Shown here: positions 14,100-21,652 of the stretch, piece by piece
How the letters are laid out: each line of letters begins with the position of its first letter
Numbering within the stretch: the first letter of the stretch is position 1
Assembly (NCBI RefSeq): GCF_000153725.1
Contig: NZ_DS022276.1
Span: 3,138,660-3,198,000 of the forward strand
Length of the DNA: 59,341 nt
Reading direction: 5' to 3'
Source of the DNA: Salipiger bermudensis HTCC2601
Lineage (GTDB): Bacteria; Pseudomonadota; Alphaproteobacteria; Rhodobacterales; Rhodobacteraceae
Notes under the pieces: generated by a model
Told to the model about the DNA's origin: nothing
Databases searched by the model: none
What the model saw: only the letters and a program-made list of their open reading frames with translations
Made by a program: the position numbers and the translations under genes

Positions 14100-15177
14100 C
14101 GACGCGCAGCGTCGGACGGCCCCCGCTCGCCTGTCGGATCGGTGCGGCCTTGGGCTGCTCCTCACGGATCGTCGCGCCAAAGCCCCAGCCATGCGCCTGC
14201 AGGCGATCGGGGAGATCGGCCGGGGCGATCTTGCGATAGCGTTGCGCCATGTCCGATTTTTTCCACCCGCCAATATCGAGCAGACCGCCGAAATCATGGG
14301 TCTGGGCGTAGTACCAGGTCGCCCAGGTATGGCGCAGCACATGCGGGGTGACCTCGTTTCGATCGAGCCCGGCGCGGGTCACGGCATTGGCGAAGGCGGT
14401 GGAGATCTGGCCGCCACCATTTTCGCGCTGCACATAGGCGCGGCCCTTGGGGGAGCGACAGATCGCGCCGGCATCGGGCAAGGGGCGCGAGCGGATCAGG
14501 TCAAGGGCGCGCGATGGCAGGCGCACCATGCGCGGCTCGCCGTTCTTCGTCTTGGGGATCCAGGCCTCGCCGGTGGCGGGATAGAAATGCGCCATGTCGA
14601 CGCCGAGGGCCTCGCTCGAGCGAAGCCCGGCCCCGAGCATCAGCCCGATCGCCGGCAAGATATGCGGCGCGCCCTCGGCGGCCGCCTCGATCAGCTGCTC
14701 AGCCTCCTCCGGGGTGAGCCAGCGCGTGCGGACCCGGTCGCCCTTGCGGCGCTTGAATCGGCGCGGCTCGGTCAGGCCTTCGTCGGCGGCCATGGTGACC
14801 ACCGCCGAGATCGGCACGATGAGCTGGCGATTGACCGTCGAGGCGGCGGCCTCCGGGTAGAGCGCCGCCTCGGCCTCGACGATTGCGGCGTTGTCGATGT
14901 CGCTAAGAAGCGTATCGGGTCCAAAGTGCTCGAGGATCTTCGCCAGGAACCGGGTCTCGCCGCCGGCCTTCATGTAGGCAAGCGCGGCCTCGGCGAAGGT
15001 CAGCGTCGCCGCTTTGCCATAGGCGTGACGGTCGAGGAGTTCCGCCTCGCGGCGGATGCGGATGGCGTCTGCCCGCGCCGCGTCGCGTGTTCCAGTGCTT
15101 TCGTAAATGCTGCATCCCGCGACGGTGCCGCGGATGTAGTAGACGCCCGAACCCCGGCGGAATTTCTTGAGCGGCAT
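14092..15177 (-). CDS. int: Tyrosine integrase
   Basis: A 361-residue site-specific recombinase. The N-terminal part (residues about 55-140) is a core-binding helical domain. The catalytic residues of the C-terminal domain are visible: R186 in GAGLRSSEAL, H279-x-x-R282 in HVLRHTW, W305 in the GGW box in place of histidine, and the nucleophile Y314 in QRYRK. The ATG at 15177 follows GAGGAGGGAAG. It integrates the phage into the 5' half of tRNA-Ser. Unusually for a prophage, it lies about 10 kb from attL and not at the end. It is probably expressed from the leftward operon that starts near 15830. Confidence 0.92.
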   Translation of the reverse strand: MPLKKFRRGSGVYYIRGTVAGCSIYESTGTRDAARADAIRIRREAELLDRHAYGKAATLTFAEAALAYMKAGGETRFLAKILEHFGPDTLLSDIDNAAIVEAEAALYPEAAASTVNRQLIVPISAVVTMAADEGLTEPRRFKRRKGDRVRTRWLTPEEAEQLIEAAAEGAPHILPAIGLMLGAGLRSSEALGVDMAHFYPATGEAWIPKTKNGEPRMVRLPSRALDLIRSRPLPDAGAICRSPKGRAYVQRENGGGQISTAFANAVTRAGLDRNEVTPHVLRHTWATWYYAQTHDFGGLLDIGGWKKSDMAQRYRKIAPADLPDRLQAHGWGFGATIREEQPKAAPIRQASGGRPTLRVVK

Positions 15178-15383
15178 CGGCTTCCCTCCTCGGTGACAGC
15201 GGCCATGAGATCGGCCGGGCGATACAGGATCCGCACGCGCCCGCGCGCCTGGATCCAGGGCAGCGCCTCCTCGGCGCGCAGCTGGTCGAGCAGACGGCGC
15301 GAAATCTGCACCCCGCGCTCGGCGAGATAGTCGACCGCCTCCTGCGTCGAGAGCAGCCGATCGGGCTCGGCCGGGGCGCTCAT
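15000..15383 (-). CDS. Helix-turn-helix protein, excisionase-like
   Basis: A 127-residue frame whose first about 65 residues read as a MerR/Xis-type winged helix (LLSTQEAVDYLAERG, then RRLLDQLRAEEALPWIQARG and RILYRPADLMAAV). The frame then continues 178 bases inside the integrase gene with low-complexity Ser/Arg sequence that looks like shadow coding. I infer either loss of an original stop near the integrase start or a real C-terminal extension. Position directly upstream of int fits a recombination directionality factor. It overlaps the previous gene by ATGA. Confidence 0.65.
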   Translation of the reverse strand: MSAPAEPDRLLSTQEAVDYLAERGVQISRRLLDQLRAEEALPWIQARGRVRILYRPADLMAAVTEEGSRCRSRNSAGVRASTTSAAPSRDAAFTKALEHATRRGQTPSASAARRNSSTVTPMAKRRR

Positions 15384-15655
15384 GGCCGCAGGCTGGCCGC
15401 GGCCTTGCGCCGCCAGTCCCTTGCTGCGCCGAGAAGGCCCGGCCCCTCGCCTTCGATGCCGGCAAACGCGATCCGGGCGATCTGGATCCGGGCGGCCTGG
15501 TCGATCGACGGCGTGATGCGGCCGCCCCGGTCCCGGATCAGCGCCAGGATCGTGCCGGCCTCGGCGTTGCCGGCGCGTTCGCAGATGTCGTGCCGCGCCA
15601 TGCGGTCGCTGAACCCGCGTGCGTGGTCGAGGATCTCGATCGGAGGCCGTCTCAT
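15380..15655 (-). CDS. Small phage protein, unknown
   Basis: A 91-residue protein with conserved-looking helices (RPPIEILDHARGFSDRMARH and ITPSIDQAARIQIARIAF). It is coupled by ATGA overlaps to the small membrane protein upstream and the excisionase-like gene downstream. No family is recognised. Confidence 0.65.
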   Translation of the reverse strand: MRRPPIEILDHARGFSDRMARHDICERAGNAEAGTILALIRDRGGRITPSIDQAARIQIARIAFAGIEGEGPGLLGAARDWRRKAAASLRP

Positions 15656-15780
15656 AGCAGCACCTTGACCACGAGGGAGACGACAAACACGGCGCCGCTG
15701 ACAACACTGACAGTGCGGCAGAGCAGGTCAATCTGGCACGCGATGCGCTCGACGGTCGGATCGTCTGAAAATTTGGGCAT
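15652..15780 (-). CDS. 42-residue single-span membrane peptide
   Basis: The frame reads MPKFSDDPTVERIACQ and then a hydrophobic helix (SVVSGAVFVVSLVVKVLL) up to the stop, which overlaps the next start. An AAAGGGA site precedes the ATG. It is the first gene of the leftward excision/integration operon. Function unknown; a small superinfection or membrane-signalling role is conceivable. Confidence 0.6.
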   Translation of the reverse strand: MPKFSDDPTVERIACQIDLLCRTVSVVSGAVFVVSLVVKVLL

Positions 15781-15814
15781 GCGATTCCCTTTCGCTTTTC
15801 ACACGAAAGGCATT

Positions 15815-15830
15815 GCACACTAAAATGTGC
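15815..15830. promoter_or_regulatory. Operator copy 4 (GCACRNNNNNNYGTGC) at integration-operon promoter
   Basis: GCACACTAAAATGTGC lies immediately downstream of a minus-strand TTGACG (15833-15838), within the spacer of the likely promoter for the 42-residue peptide, xis-like and int genes. A bound repressor would block it. Confidence 0.65.
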
Positions 15831-15943
15831 TGCGTCAACTACAGCGAACACTTGCACGGAACAAAGAGAAAAGGTTAACGATTATTGATCTGCAACCGGC
15901 GCGATTCCGCGCCACGCTGCTCTGCACTTCTGGGGGATCTGCT

Positions 15944-16162
15944 ATGCATCGAACCGACATCGAAAAAATCCATCTTGAAACGCGCGATTGGCCGGAGGCG
16001 GATCTCGACCGCCTCGCGGCCAGGATCGAAGCGATCGCGGCGCGCGAGGCGAAAGCGCCTCAGTCGTCGGGATCGCTCTCGCGTCGTCTCGGGCGCGCCT
16101 CTGCCACGGCGGCAAAGGCCTCAGAGGCCAAGTGCTCGGGCAGGCTCGTCAAGGCTTTGTGA
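15944..16162 (+). CDS. Small phage protein, unknown
   Basis: A 72-residue protein whose first 40 residues are coherent and helical (IEKIHLETRDWPEADLDRLA). GGGGGATCT precedes the ATG. Its last 100 bases overlap, on the opposite strand, the 3' end of the repressor gene, where codon choice is poorer, so the true end is less certain than the start. Confidence 0.5.
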   Translation: MHRTDIEKIHLETRDWPEADLDRLAARIEAIAAREAKAPQSSGSLSRRLGRASATAAKASEAKCSGRLVKAL

Positions 16163-16416
16163 AGGCGGATCCTTGCCTCGGTGATGCTATCGGCCTGGTG
16201 CATGAGGCCGATCGGCACACCCAGCACGTCGCAAACGCGCAGCATGTTCTGATAGGACAGCGATGTGCGTCCTGCGACAAATTGAGAAACTGCGTTGCGG
16301 CTTAATCCGGCCGCGCGCGCGATCTCTGCAAAGTTCATGTTTCTGAGGGCGGCTGCCATTCGTATATTATTTCGGGCAATGTCGAGCCGCTGGTCTAGGG
16401 GTGACGTTGTTGTCAT
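16060..16416 (-). CDS. Prophage repressor, XRE family (CI-like)
   Basis: A 118-residue protein with an XRE helix-turn-helix at about residues 28-62 (MNFAEIARAAGLSRNAVSQF, then LSYQNMLRVCDVLGVPIG). The C-terminus is helical and charged; there is no LexA-type peptidase domain, so induction would not be by RecA-stimulated self-cleavage. Starts at 16416 and 16431 are both possible; neither has a strong ribosome site, which may mean weak or leaderless-like translation. It faces a divergent putative Cro-like gene across two operator copies, the classic immunity layout, and is the best candidate to bind all seven palindromes. Confidence 0.75.
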   Translation of the reverse strand: MTTTSPLDQRLDIARNNIRMAAALRNMNFAEIARAAGLSRNAVSQFVAGRTSLSYQNMLRVCDVLGVPIGLMHQADSITEARIRLHKALTSLPEHLASEAFAAVAEARPRRRESDPDD

Positions 16417-16471
16417 GGGCGCATCAAGCATCCTGTGAGTCTCCGAAAATCATTGCCTTAAAATGCCCCCT

Positions 16472-16487
16472 GCACATTAAAATGTGA
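16472..16487. promoter_or_regulatory. Operator copy 5 in immunity region
   Basis: GCACATTAAAATGTGA, with one end base off consensus, lies over the likely leftward repressor promoter (minus-strand TTGCAT near 16504, 17-base spacer, CATTTT). Autoregulation of the repressor is inferred. Confidence 0.6.
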
Positions 16488-16546
16488 ACTGTTGTTAAAA
16501 AATGCAACGGCACCCGCTTGCATCACGGCGTTTTTTCTTTTGCCTT

Positions 16547-16562
16547 GCACGTTATTGTGTGC
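16547..16562. promoter_or_regulatory. Operator copy 6 in immunity region
   Basis: GCACGTTATTGTGTGC sits in front of the rightward early gene, where it could block the promoter of the Cro-like and replication genes. It is 75 bases from copy 5. Confidence 0.6.
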
Positions 16563-16625
16563 GAAGCCTTGCCAGAGAGTCACCGCACGAGTGGCAAACC
16601 GATGAAAAGAGGCAGGCAAGGCGGC

Positions 16626-16919
16626 ATGACGCGGAAAACGCACCCCGACACCCTCCCAGAACCGGCTGAATTTCGGGCATGGCTCGCGGATGCGCTGCTC
16701 GCGCTCAAGCTGCGACCGACCGGATACGGACCTGCCCTCGGGCTTGGAAAGAACACCCTGTCGCATTTCCTGAGCAAGCCGGGCCGAGATCTCAACCTCG
16801 GCACCGCCTCACTTCTGGCGCGCGACCTGGTCGCGCGCGCCGCGGTCGAGGGCGTCGTCCTCGACCCGCTCCCGCGGCAGCTGTTGCCAGCCGAGCCGAT
16901 CGGGGGTGCCGATGCCTGA
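16626..16919 (+). CDS. Putative Cro/early regulator
   Basis: A 97-residue protein with a plausible helix-turn-helix (LALKLRPTGYGPALGLGKNT followed by LSHFLSKPG) reminiscent of XRE domains. It is divergent from the repressor and first in the rightward early operon, the Cro position. Start 16626 has an AAGG five to eight bases upstream; an alternative ATG at 16602 adds eight basic residues but has no ribosome site. Confidence 0.55.
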   Translation: MTRKTHPDTLPEPAEFRAWLADALLALKLRPTGYGPALGLGKNTLSHFLSKPGRDLNLGTASLLARDLVARAAVEGVVLDPLPRQLLPAEPIGGADA

Positions 16920-17124
16920 TCACTCCGATCCCCTCGCTGCGCTTGAGCCGGGGATCCGGCGCGACGTGCAGTCGATCGCGATCTCCGAGGGGGTGCCGGC
17001 CGAGACGCTGATCCCCGAGATCGTCGCCGCCTATGTCCGTCTGCTGCGCGAGGCGCCCGGCGCCCTGCCCCGCAACCCGCTGGCCCCCTTGGCCGCCGGC
17101 GCCCGGCGGAGGGCGGACAAATGA
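16912..17124 (+). CDS. Small phage protein, unknown
   Basis: A 70-residue protein with a ribbon-helix-helix-like stretch (EPGIRRDVQSIAISEGVPAE, then TLIPEIVAAYVRLL). Its ATG overlaps the previous stop. It may be another small DNA-binding protein; the motif is only suggestive. Confidence 0.6.
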   Translation: MPDHSDPLAALEPGIRRDVQSIAISEGVPAETLIPEIVAAYVRLLREAPGALPRNPLAPLAAGARRRADK

Positions 17125-17336
17125 GCATCAGCGTGGTTCAGCGTCGCGACTCGTCCGTCAATCCAGAGTACCCGCATTGTCCCTGGCATCTGCGCCGAGC
17201 CTGCGGAACCTGCGCGCATTTCGCGGGAAAGCTGCGGTCTGCCGAGCCCGCGAAATGCGCGATCGACGGGCTATTGCGCCGTGCCAACACCTCGGCCGCC
17301 AGCTGCGATCGCTGGTCTCGAAAGGTTGCGCAATGA
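17121..17336 (+). CDS. Small Cys-rich phage protein, unknown
   Basis: A 71-residue protein with a CPWHLRRACGTCAHF cluster and two later cysteines, likely a single zinc or iron-sulfur site. It is coupled by ATGA overlaps to both neighbours in the early operon. Confidence 0.6.
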   Translation: MSISVVQRRDSSVNPEYPHCPWHLRRACGTCAHFAGKLRSAEPAKCAIDGLLRRANTSAASCDRWSRKVAQ

Positions 17337-17737
17337 GCGCCGCGCGGCTCGAGGCCGAGGTGATGGCCCAGCCTGAGGGCGAGCGCCTGAGCTATGCCCT
17401 GGGCCTGCTCGCCTTCTATCTCGACCCAAAGCCTGTGTTCTATGACGGGCTCGTTTCGCTCGGCCTACGTGTCACAGGACAAGAGGCGCGGATCCTGCAC
17501 GCCCTCGATCGACGCCGCGGGCAGCTGGTTTCGCTGCAGGCTCTGCACGCCGCCGCAATGGGCGATCGCCCGCTCGAGGAGTGGTCGGACCCGCGCACGG
17601 TCTACGCCCGGCTCGGATCCATCCGCGCCGAGCTGGCCCGGCTGTCGCTTCCGGCACGGATCCACGCCTGGCCGGGCATGGGCTATCGGCTCACAGCCCC
17701 GGAGGGGTTTTCCTTCACGGGGGCGGCCGATGCGTAG
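17333..17737 (+). CDS. OmpR-type winged-helix protein without receiver domain
   Basis: A 134-residue protein whose residues about 35-125 match the C-terminal DNA-binding fold of OmpR/PhoB regulators (LRVTGQEARILHALDRRRGQ, then SDPRTVYARLGSIRAEL and the closing WPGMGYRL hairpin). No phospho-receiver domain precedes it. It lies between small early genes and the primase, so it may regulate replication or late genes. A second protein of this type is encoded at 52688. Confidence 0.65.
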   Translation: MSAARLEAEVMAQPEGERLSYALGLLAFYLDPKPVFYDGLVSLGLRVTGQEARILHALDRRRGQLVSLQALHAAAMGDRPLEEWSDPRTVYARLGSIRAELARLSLPARIHAWPGMGYRLTAPEGFSFTGAADA

Positions 17738-18848
17738 CGACGACCGTCTGCATGAGGCCCAGGCGATCCCGATCGACGAGGTCGCGACCCGGCTCGGCCT
17801 GACCCTGAGGCGGATCTCGGCCGTCGAGAAATGCGGGCCCTGCCCGGCCTGCGGCGGCACCGATCGGTTTTCGATCAACACGCAAAAGCAGGTCTACAAC
17901 TGCCGCAGTTGCGGCGGGGGCGATGGCATCAAGCTGGTGACGGTGGCGCTTGGCTGCGATTTCCCGCAGGCGCTCGACTTCCTGGTCGGCGCCGCAGATG
18001 TCGAGATCGACCCCGCCGAAAAGGAGCGCCGGCGCAAGAAGCGCGAAGCCGACGAGCAGCGACAGGCCGAGTATGCGGCCAAGGCGCGCGCCAAGGCGAT
18101 CGAGGATGCGCGCGCGATCTGGGCTTCGGCCGAGGGCTGCGACCTCGAGCCGGTGCGGGCCTATCTCGACGGCCGCGGGATCCGCTTCGCGAGCTGGCCG
18201 CCGACCCTGCGTTGCCTGCCGGCGCACCGCTATGTGCGCAAGCTCGGCGGGCAGTATCAGGAATATCACCGCGGGCCAGCGATGATCGCGGCGGTGCAGG
18301 CGCCAAATCGCAGCATTTGCGCCGTGCATCAGACGTGGATCGACCCGGCCCGGCCCGGGTCGAAAGCCGAGATCCTGGACGGCGATGGCGCGGCTCTGCC
18401 GGCCAAGCTGGTGCGGGGGTCGAAGAAGGGCGGCGCGATCCGCCTTGGGCCTCAACCGCCTGCCGGTGGCTGCCTGGTCGTCGGCGAAGGGATCGAGACC
18501 ACCGCCTCGGCGATGGTCGTCGCGCCGATCGAGGGCGCCTCCTATTGGGCCGGCGTCGATCTCGGCAACATGGCCGGCCGCCAGATCAAGCGGCCCGGCA
18601 AGCGCTATTCCGGCGAGCCGGATCTCGAGGATCTCGAGGCCTTCCTGCCGCCGCCGGATCTCGGCCGGCTGATCTTCCTGCAAGACGGCGACAGCGACCC
18701 CAAGGCAACGCGGGCGAAGCTCGAGGCCGGTCTGCGCCGCGCCATGGCTCACAACCCCCAGCTGCGCGCCGAGATCGTCGCCGCGCCCGAGGGGAAGGAT
18801 TTCAACGATGTTCTCAAGGGGGATCACGACGATGACACCGAGCAATGA
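17730..18848 (+). CDS. Phage primase with zinc finger and Toprim domain
   Basis: A 372-residue protein. Residues about 35-65 form a CHC2-like zinc finger (CPAC...CRSC). A helical charged linker follows (about 90-135). The Toprim nucleotidyl-transfer domain has GEGIETTASA (about residue 253) and the acidic DGDSD motif (about residue 313). It makes RNA primers for phage DNA synthesis and pairs with the D5-type helicase two genes downstream. The start overlaps the previous gene by eight bases. Confidence 0.88.
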   Translation: MRSDDRLHEAQAIPIDEVATRLGLTLRRISAVEKCGPCPACGGTDRFSINTQKQVYNCRSCGGGDGIKLVTVALGCDFPQALDFLVGAADVEIDPAEKERRRKKREADEQRQAEYAAKARAKAIEDARAIWASAEGCDLEPVRAYLDGRGIRFASWPPTLRCLPAHRYVRKLGGQYQEYHRGPAMIAAVQAPNRSICAVHQTWIDPARPGSKAEILDGDGAALPAKLVRGSKKGGAIRLGPQPPAGGCLVVGEGIETTASAMVVAPIEGASYWAGVDLGNMAGRQIKRPGKRYSGEPDLEDLEAFLPPPDLGRLIFLQDGDSDPKATRAKLEAGLRRAMAHNPQLRAEIVAAPEGKDFNDVLKGDHDDDTEQ

Positions 18849-19008
18849 CAACCGCCCGCTGTTGCCGCCGGATTTCGCGCGGCCGGATCCGGTCTCGCGC
18901 GCAGCCGATCTGCAGGGCGCCAGCCCGTGGCCCGGCCCGGTCTGGCTTGTCGGCGCCGCGCTTGTGGCGGGCCTGGTCGCGATCGGCCTGGCGCAGGGCC
19001 TGAGTTGA
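18832..19008 (+). CDS. Small single-span membrane protein
   Basis: A 58-residue protein: Pro-rich N-terminus, then a membrane helix (WLVGAALVAGLVAIGLAQ) to the end. AAGGGGG lies upstream of the ATG inside the end of the primase gene. It sits between primase and helicase genes; its role is unknown. Confidence 0.6.
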   Translation: MTPSNDNRPLLPPDFARPDPVSRAADLQGASPWPGPVWLVGAALVAGLVAIGLAQGLS

Positions 19009-19064
19009 GGCGGGCGGCGCCGGAGGGGCCGGCGCCGCGCATGGGGTAGAAGGAACGAAAAAAG

Positions 19065-20882
19065 ATGGATGGGGCAGACGATATTCGCGGCGCTTTCGAG
19101 CGTTCGGAACAAGTGACGCCGGCCGAACAAGGCCCAGAGGATCCCGGATCACCGGGGCCCGATTGGGATCGGGATCAGGGCGCCGATCGCGGCGGCGATG
19201 GCGGCGGGCCGATCTATCTCGATCGGCCGCTCGAGGCCGAGGCGGCGCATTTTCCGCTTCATGACCACGGCAACGGGCAGCGCCTGCTGCACTATTACGG
19301 CGAGGATGTTCTCTTTGTCCCGCGGCTCGGTTGGTATCGCTGGCAGGGCAATCGCTGGCTCGCCGACGAGGACGAGCTGACGGTGCGCCGGGATGCCCAG
19401 AAGATCTCGGCGCGGATCCTTGCCGAGATCGAGTATCTCACCCTCGAGCCTTGGGAGGAGGAGCGGGTGCAGCTGGCGCGAGATACCGCCGGGCAGCTGC
19501 GTGAGCTGGAGCGCAGGAAGCCGGCGGATCTCAGCCAGGAGGACCGCGATCGCAGGCGCGCGCTGCTGCAATATTCGAACCAGGCGAGCGAGATCCTGGA
19601 CCGCCAGGCTGCCCGAAAGAAGGCTCACAAGGCACATGCGCGCGCTTCGGGCAACTCGTCGAAGATCACCAACATGCTGCTCGAGGCCAAGCCCGAGGTC
19701 GCCTGCCTGATCGGGGATCTCAACGCAGATCCTCTGGCGGTCAACGTCAAGAACGGCACTTTGAAATTCCGCCTGGATCTCGACCCGCACGATGCGGAGT
19801 GGGGAGACGTGGGGCCAAGCTGGAAGGTCACCCTGGAGAAGCATCGGCGCGAGGACCGGATCTCGAAGCTGATTCCGGTCGAGTATGACCCAGACGCGAA
19901 GTGCCCGCATTGGCAGGCCTTCCTCGACCGGGTGCAGCCAAGCCGCGACATGCAGGTCTTTTTGCAGCGTTATGTCGGCTATTGCCTGACCGGCAAGACG
20001 ACCGAGCAAAAGCTCGTGTTCAACTATGGCGGCGGTCGCAACGGCAAATCGACATTCGTCGACACGCTGGCGAAGATCTTCGCCGACTACGGCACCACGG
20101 TGCCGATCGAGACCCTGACAGGCGCAGAGCAACGCAAAGGGTCGGATGCAACGCCTGACCTCGTGCGTCTGCCTGGCGCGCGCTTCGTGCGGGCCTCCGA
20201 GCCCGAACAGGGCACGCGCATGAAAGAGGCAATGATCAAGGCGCTGACCGGCGGCGAGGCGATCATGATCCGGCGCATGATGCAGGAGTTTGTCGAGGTC
20301 ACCCCCGAGTTCAAGCTGATGATCAGCGGGAACCACAAGCCCGAGATCAGGGGCAGCGACGATGGGATCTGGCGGCGCGTCCTCCTGGTGCCCTGGCTCG
20401 AGCAGATCCCAGAGGAGGAGGTCGACCCGACCCTGCCCGACAAGCTCTGGGCCGAGGCGCCCGGCATTCTCGCCTGGGCGGTGCAGGGCTATCTAGCCTG
20501 GGCCGAGGGCGGTCTCTCGATCCCCGACGCCGTGCGCCAGGCGACCGACGAGTATCGCCAGGAGTCGGACAAGCTGCGCATGTTCCTGCAATCTGAGTGC
20601 GAGATCACCGGCCTGCCCGATCATTTCGAGAAATCGAGCGAGCTGCGCGACGCTTTCAACGGATGGCTGCTCGACCTGGGCGACGCGGCATGGGGTAGCC
20701 GCACGATCGCGCGGGCTCTGAAGGACCGCGCCGGCGTGGTGAAGGGGCCGAACGGGGAGCAATTCCGGCCGGTCAAGAGATCCGATACCGGCTATTCCGG
20801 GATCAGGATCAAGGAGACTACCCGGAACCTGATCGCGAAATACGGCGACCAGATCCGCCAGGCCGCGGCGCGCAAGGGCTGA
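19065..20882 (+). CDS. P4/D5-family replicative helicase (SF3-like)
   Basis: A 605-residue protein. The N-terminal 220 residues hold the D5_N-type region; the Walker A motif NYGGGRNGKST lies at about residue 322, followed by a Walker B region and the sensor MISGNHKPEI at about 420. C-terminal residues include the winged-helix-like part of this family. It unwinds DNA at the phage origin together with the primase upstream. Iteron-like repeats begin 400 bases downstream. The ATG is preceded by GAAGGAACG. Confidence 0.9.
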   Translation: MDGADDIRGAFERSEQVTPAEQGPEDPGSPGPDWDRDQGADRGGDGGGPIYLDRPLEAEAAHFPLHDHGNGQRLLHYYGEDVLFVPRLGWYRWQGNRWLADEDELTVRRDAQKISARILAEIEYLTLEPWEEERVQLARDTAGQLRELERRKPADLSQEDRDRRRALLQYSNQASEILDRQAARKKAHKAHARASGNSSKITNMLLEAKPEVACLIGDLNADPLAVNVKNGTLKFRLDLDPHDAEWGDVGPSWKVTLEKHRREDRISKLIPVEYDPDAKCPHWQAFLDRVQPSRDMQVFLQRYVGYCLTGKTTEQKLVFNYGGGRNGKSTFVDTLAKIFADYGTTVPIETLTGAEQRKGSDATPDLVRLPGARFVRASEPEQGTRMKEAMIKALTGGEAIMIRRMMQEFVEVTPEFKLMISGNHKPEIRGSDDGIWRRVLLVPWLEQIPEEEVDPTLPDKLWAEAPGILAWAVQGYLAWAEGGLSIPDAVRQATDEYRQESDKLRMFLQSECEITGLPDHFEKSSELRDAFNGWLLDLGDAAWGSRTIARALKDRAGVVKGPNGEQFRPVKRSDTGYSGIRIKETTRNLIAKYGDQIRQAAARKG

Positions 20883-20884
20883 TC

Positions 20885-21133
20885 ATGCCCGCGCCGCCGC
20901 CTCCTCCTCCCCCGCGCTGCTGCGATCTCTGCGGCGCCGAGCGCGCCCCATACGGCTATCAGCGCCCAGGCGGCCGCGCTGCGCAACGGCCGGGCGAGCG
21001 GCCGTTGTGGGCGTGCCTCTCCTGCCGCCAGGCGGCCGAGGCGCGTCGCGATCGAGGACTCGGCCTGAGCCCGCGCGAGGCCCGCACAACCGCCCAGGCG
21101 CCGGCCGCGCAACCCTCCCTTTTCGACAGGTAA
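20885..21133 (+). CDS. Zinc-finger protein with C-terminal clamp-binding-like motif
   Basis: An 82-residue protein with two Cys pairs (CDLCG and CLSCRQ) that could form one zinc ribbon, after a poly-proline start. It ends QPSLFDR, which matches the short QxxLF motif by which bacterial proteins dock on the DNA polymerase sliding clamp. Placed directly after the helicase, it may recruit host polymerase to the phage origin. The clamp interaction is inference from the motif and position only. Confidence 0.55.
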   Translation: MPAPPPPPPPRCCDLCGAERAPYGYQRPGGRAAQRPGERPLWACLSCRQAAEARRDRGLGLSPREARTTAQAPAAQPSLFDR

Positions 21134-21652
21134 AGCCGCGACAGCGGCGCATGACAAAGGGCCGCCCGGCACGGGCGGCGCCGCATTGTGCCGCCTTTCC
21201 AACAGGCGCGGCGCTCGAGGTCTGCGCTGTCTGGCCGCCTCGCACCCTCCCCCTCTCCCCTCCCATACCCTCCCATAAATCGCGGGTCGGTCCCGTCGAT
21301 CCCGCTGCGCGGGACTGACGAAAGGCAAGGCGGCGGCAAAAAAGTCGCGGCAAACCAACCGCTTGCCATCTCTCGCGGGACGGACGGGATCGACGGGACC
21401 GAGTTTGAGGGCTTCCTATATTACACATGAGGGGTGCGGGGGTGAGGAGATCGCCCTCATGTAGCGCGCGGCGATTTCGATCCCGTCGATCCCGCAATCT
21501 GGCGTTTATTCCACGATTTCAATTCCTTGCGAGATATGTGTCGATCCCGTTTCGGTCCCGTTTCAATCCCATCTAAGAGCGGTCGATCCCGTAGATTTTC
21601 TAGATATTGGGTAAGATAGAAAGATGGCCACCGTATATGGAGGAATAGAGAG
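21134..21652. other. Non-coding region with iteron-like repeats, candidate replication origin
   Basis: No open frame of protein-like quality covers these 519 bases. The region holds repeated TCGATCCCGT elements (described separately), a perfect 9-bp inverted repeat ACATGAGGG/CCCTCATGT (21425-21433 and 21454-21462), and a moderately A/T-rich end before the next gene. Confidence 0.6.
21289..21592. repeat. Iteron-like repeats of TCGATCCCGT
   Basis: GGTCCCGTCGATCCCG at 21289-21304 is repeated exactly in inverse at 21385-21400. Further direct copies of TCGATCCCGT or close variants lie at 21477-21494 (two overlapping units), 21541-21550, 21552-21561, 21562-21571 and 21583-21592. Clustered short direct repeats next to a helicase gene are typical of phage and plasmid origins bound by a replication protein. 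Confidence 0.65.
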
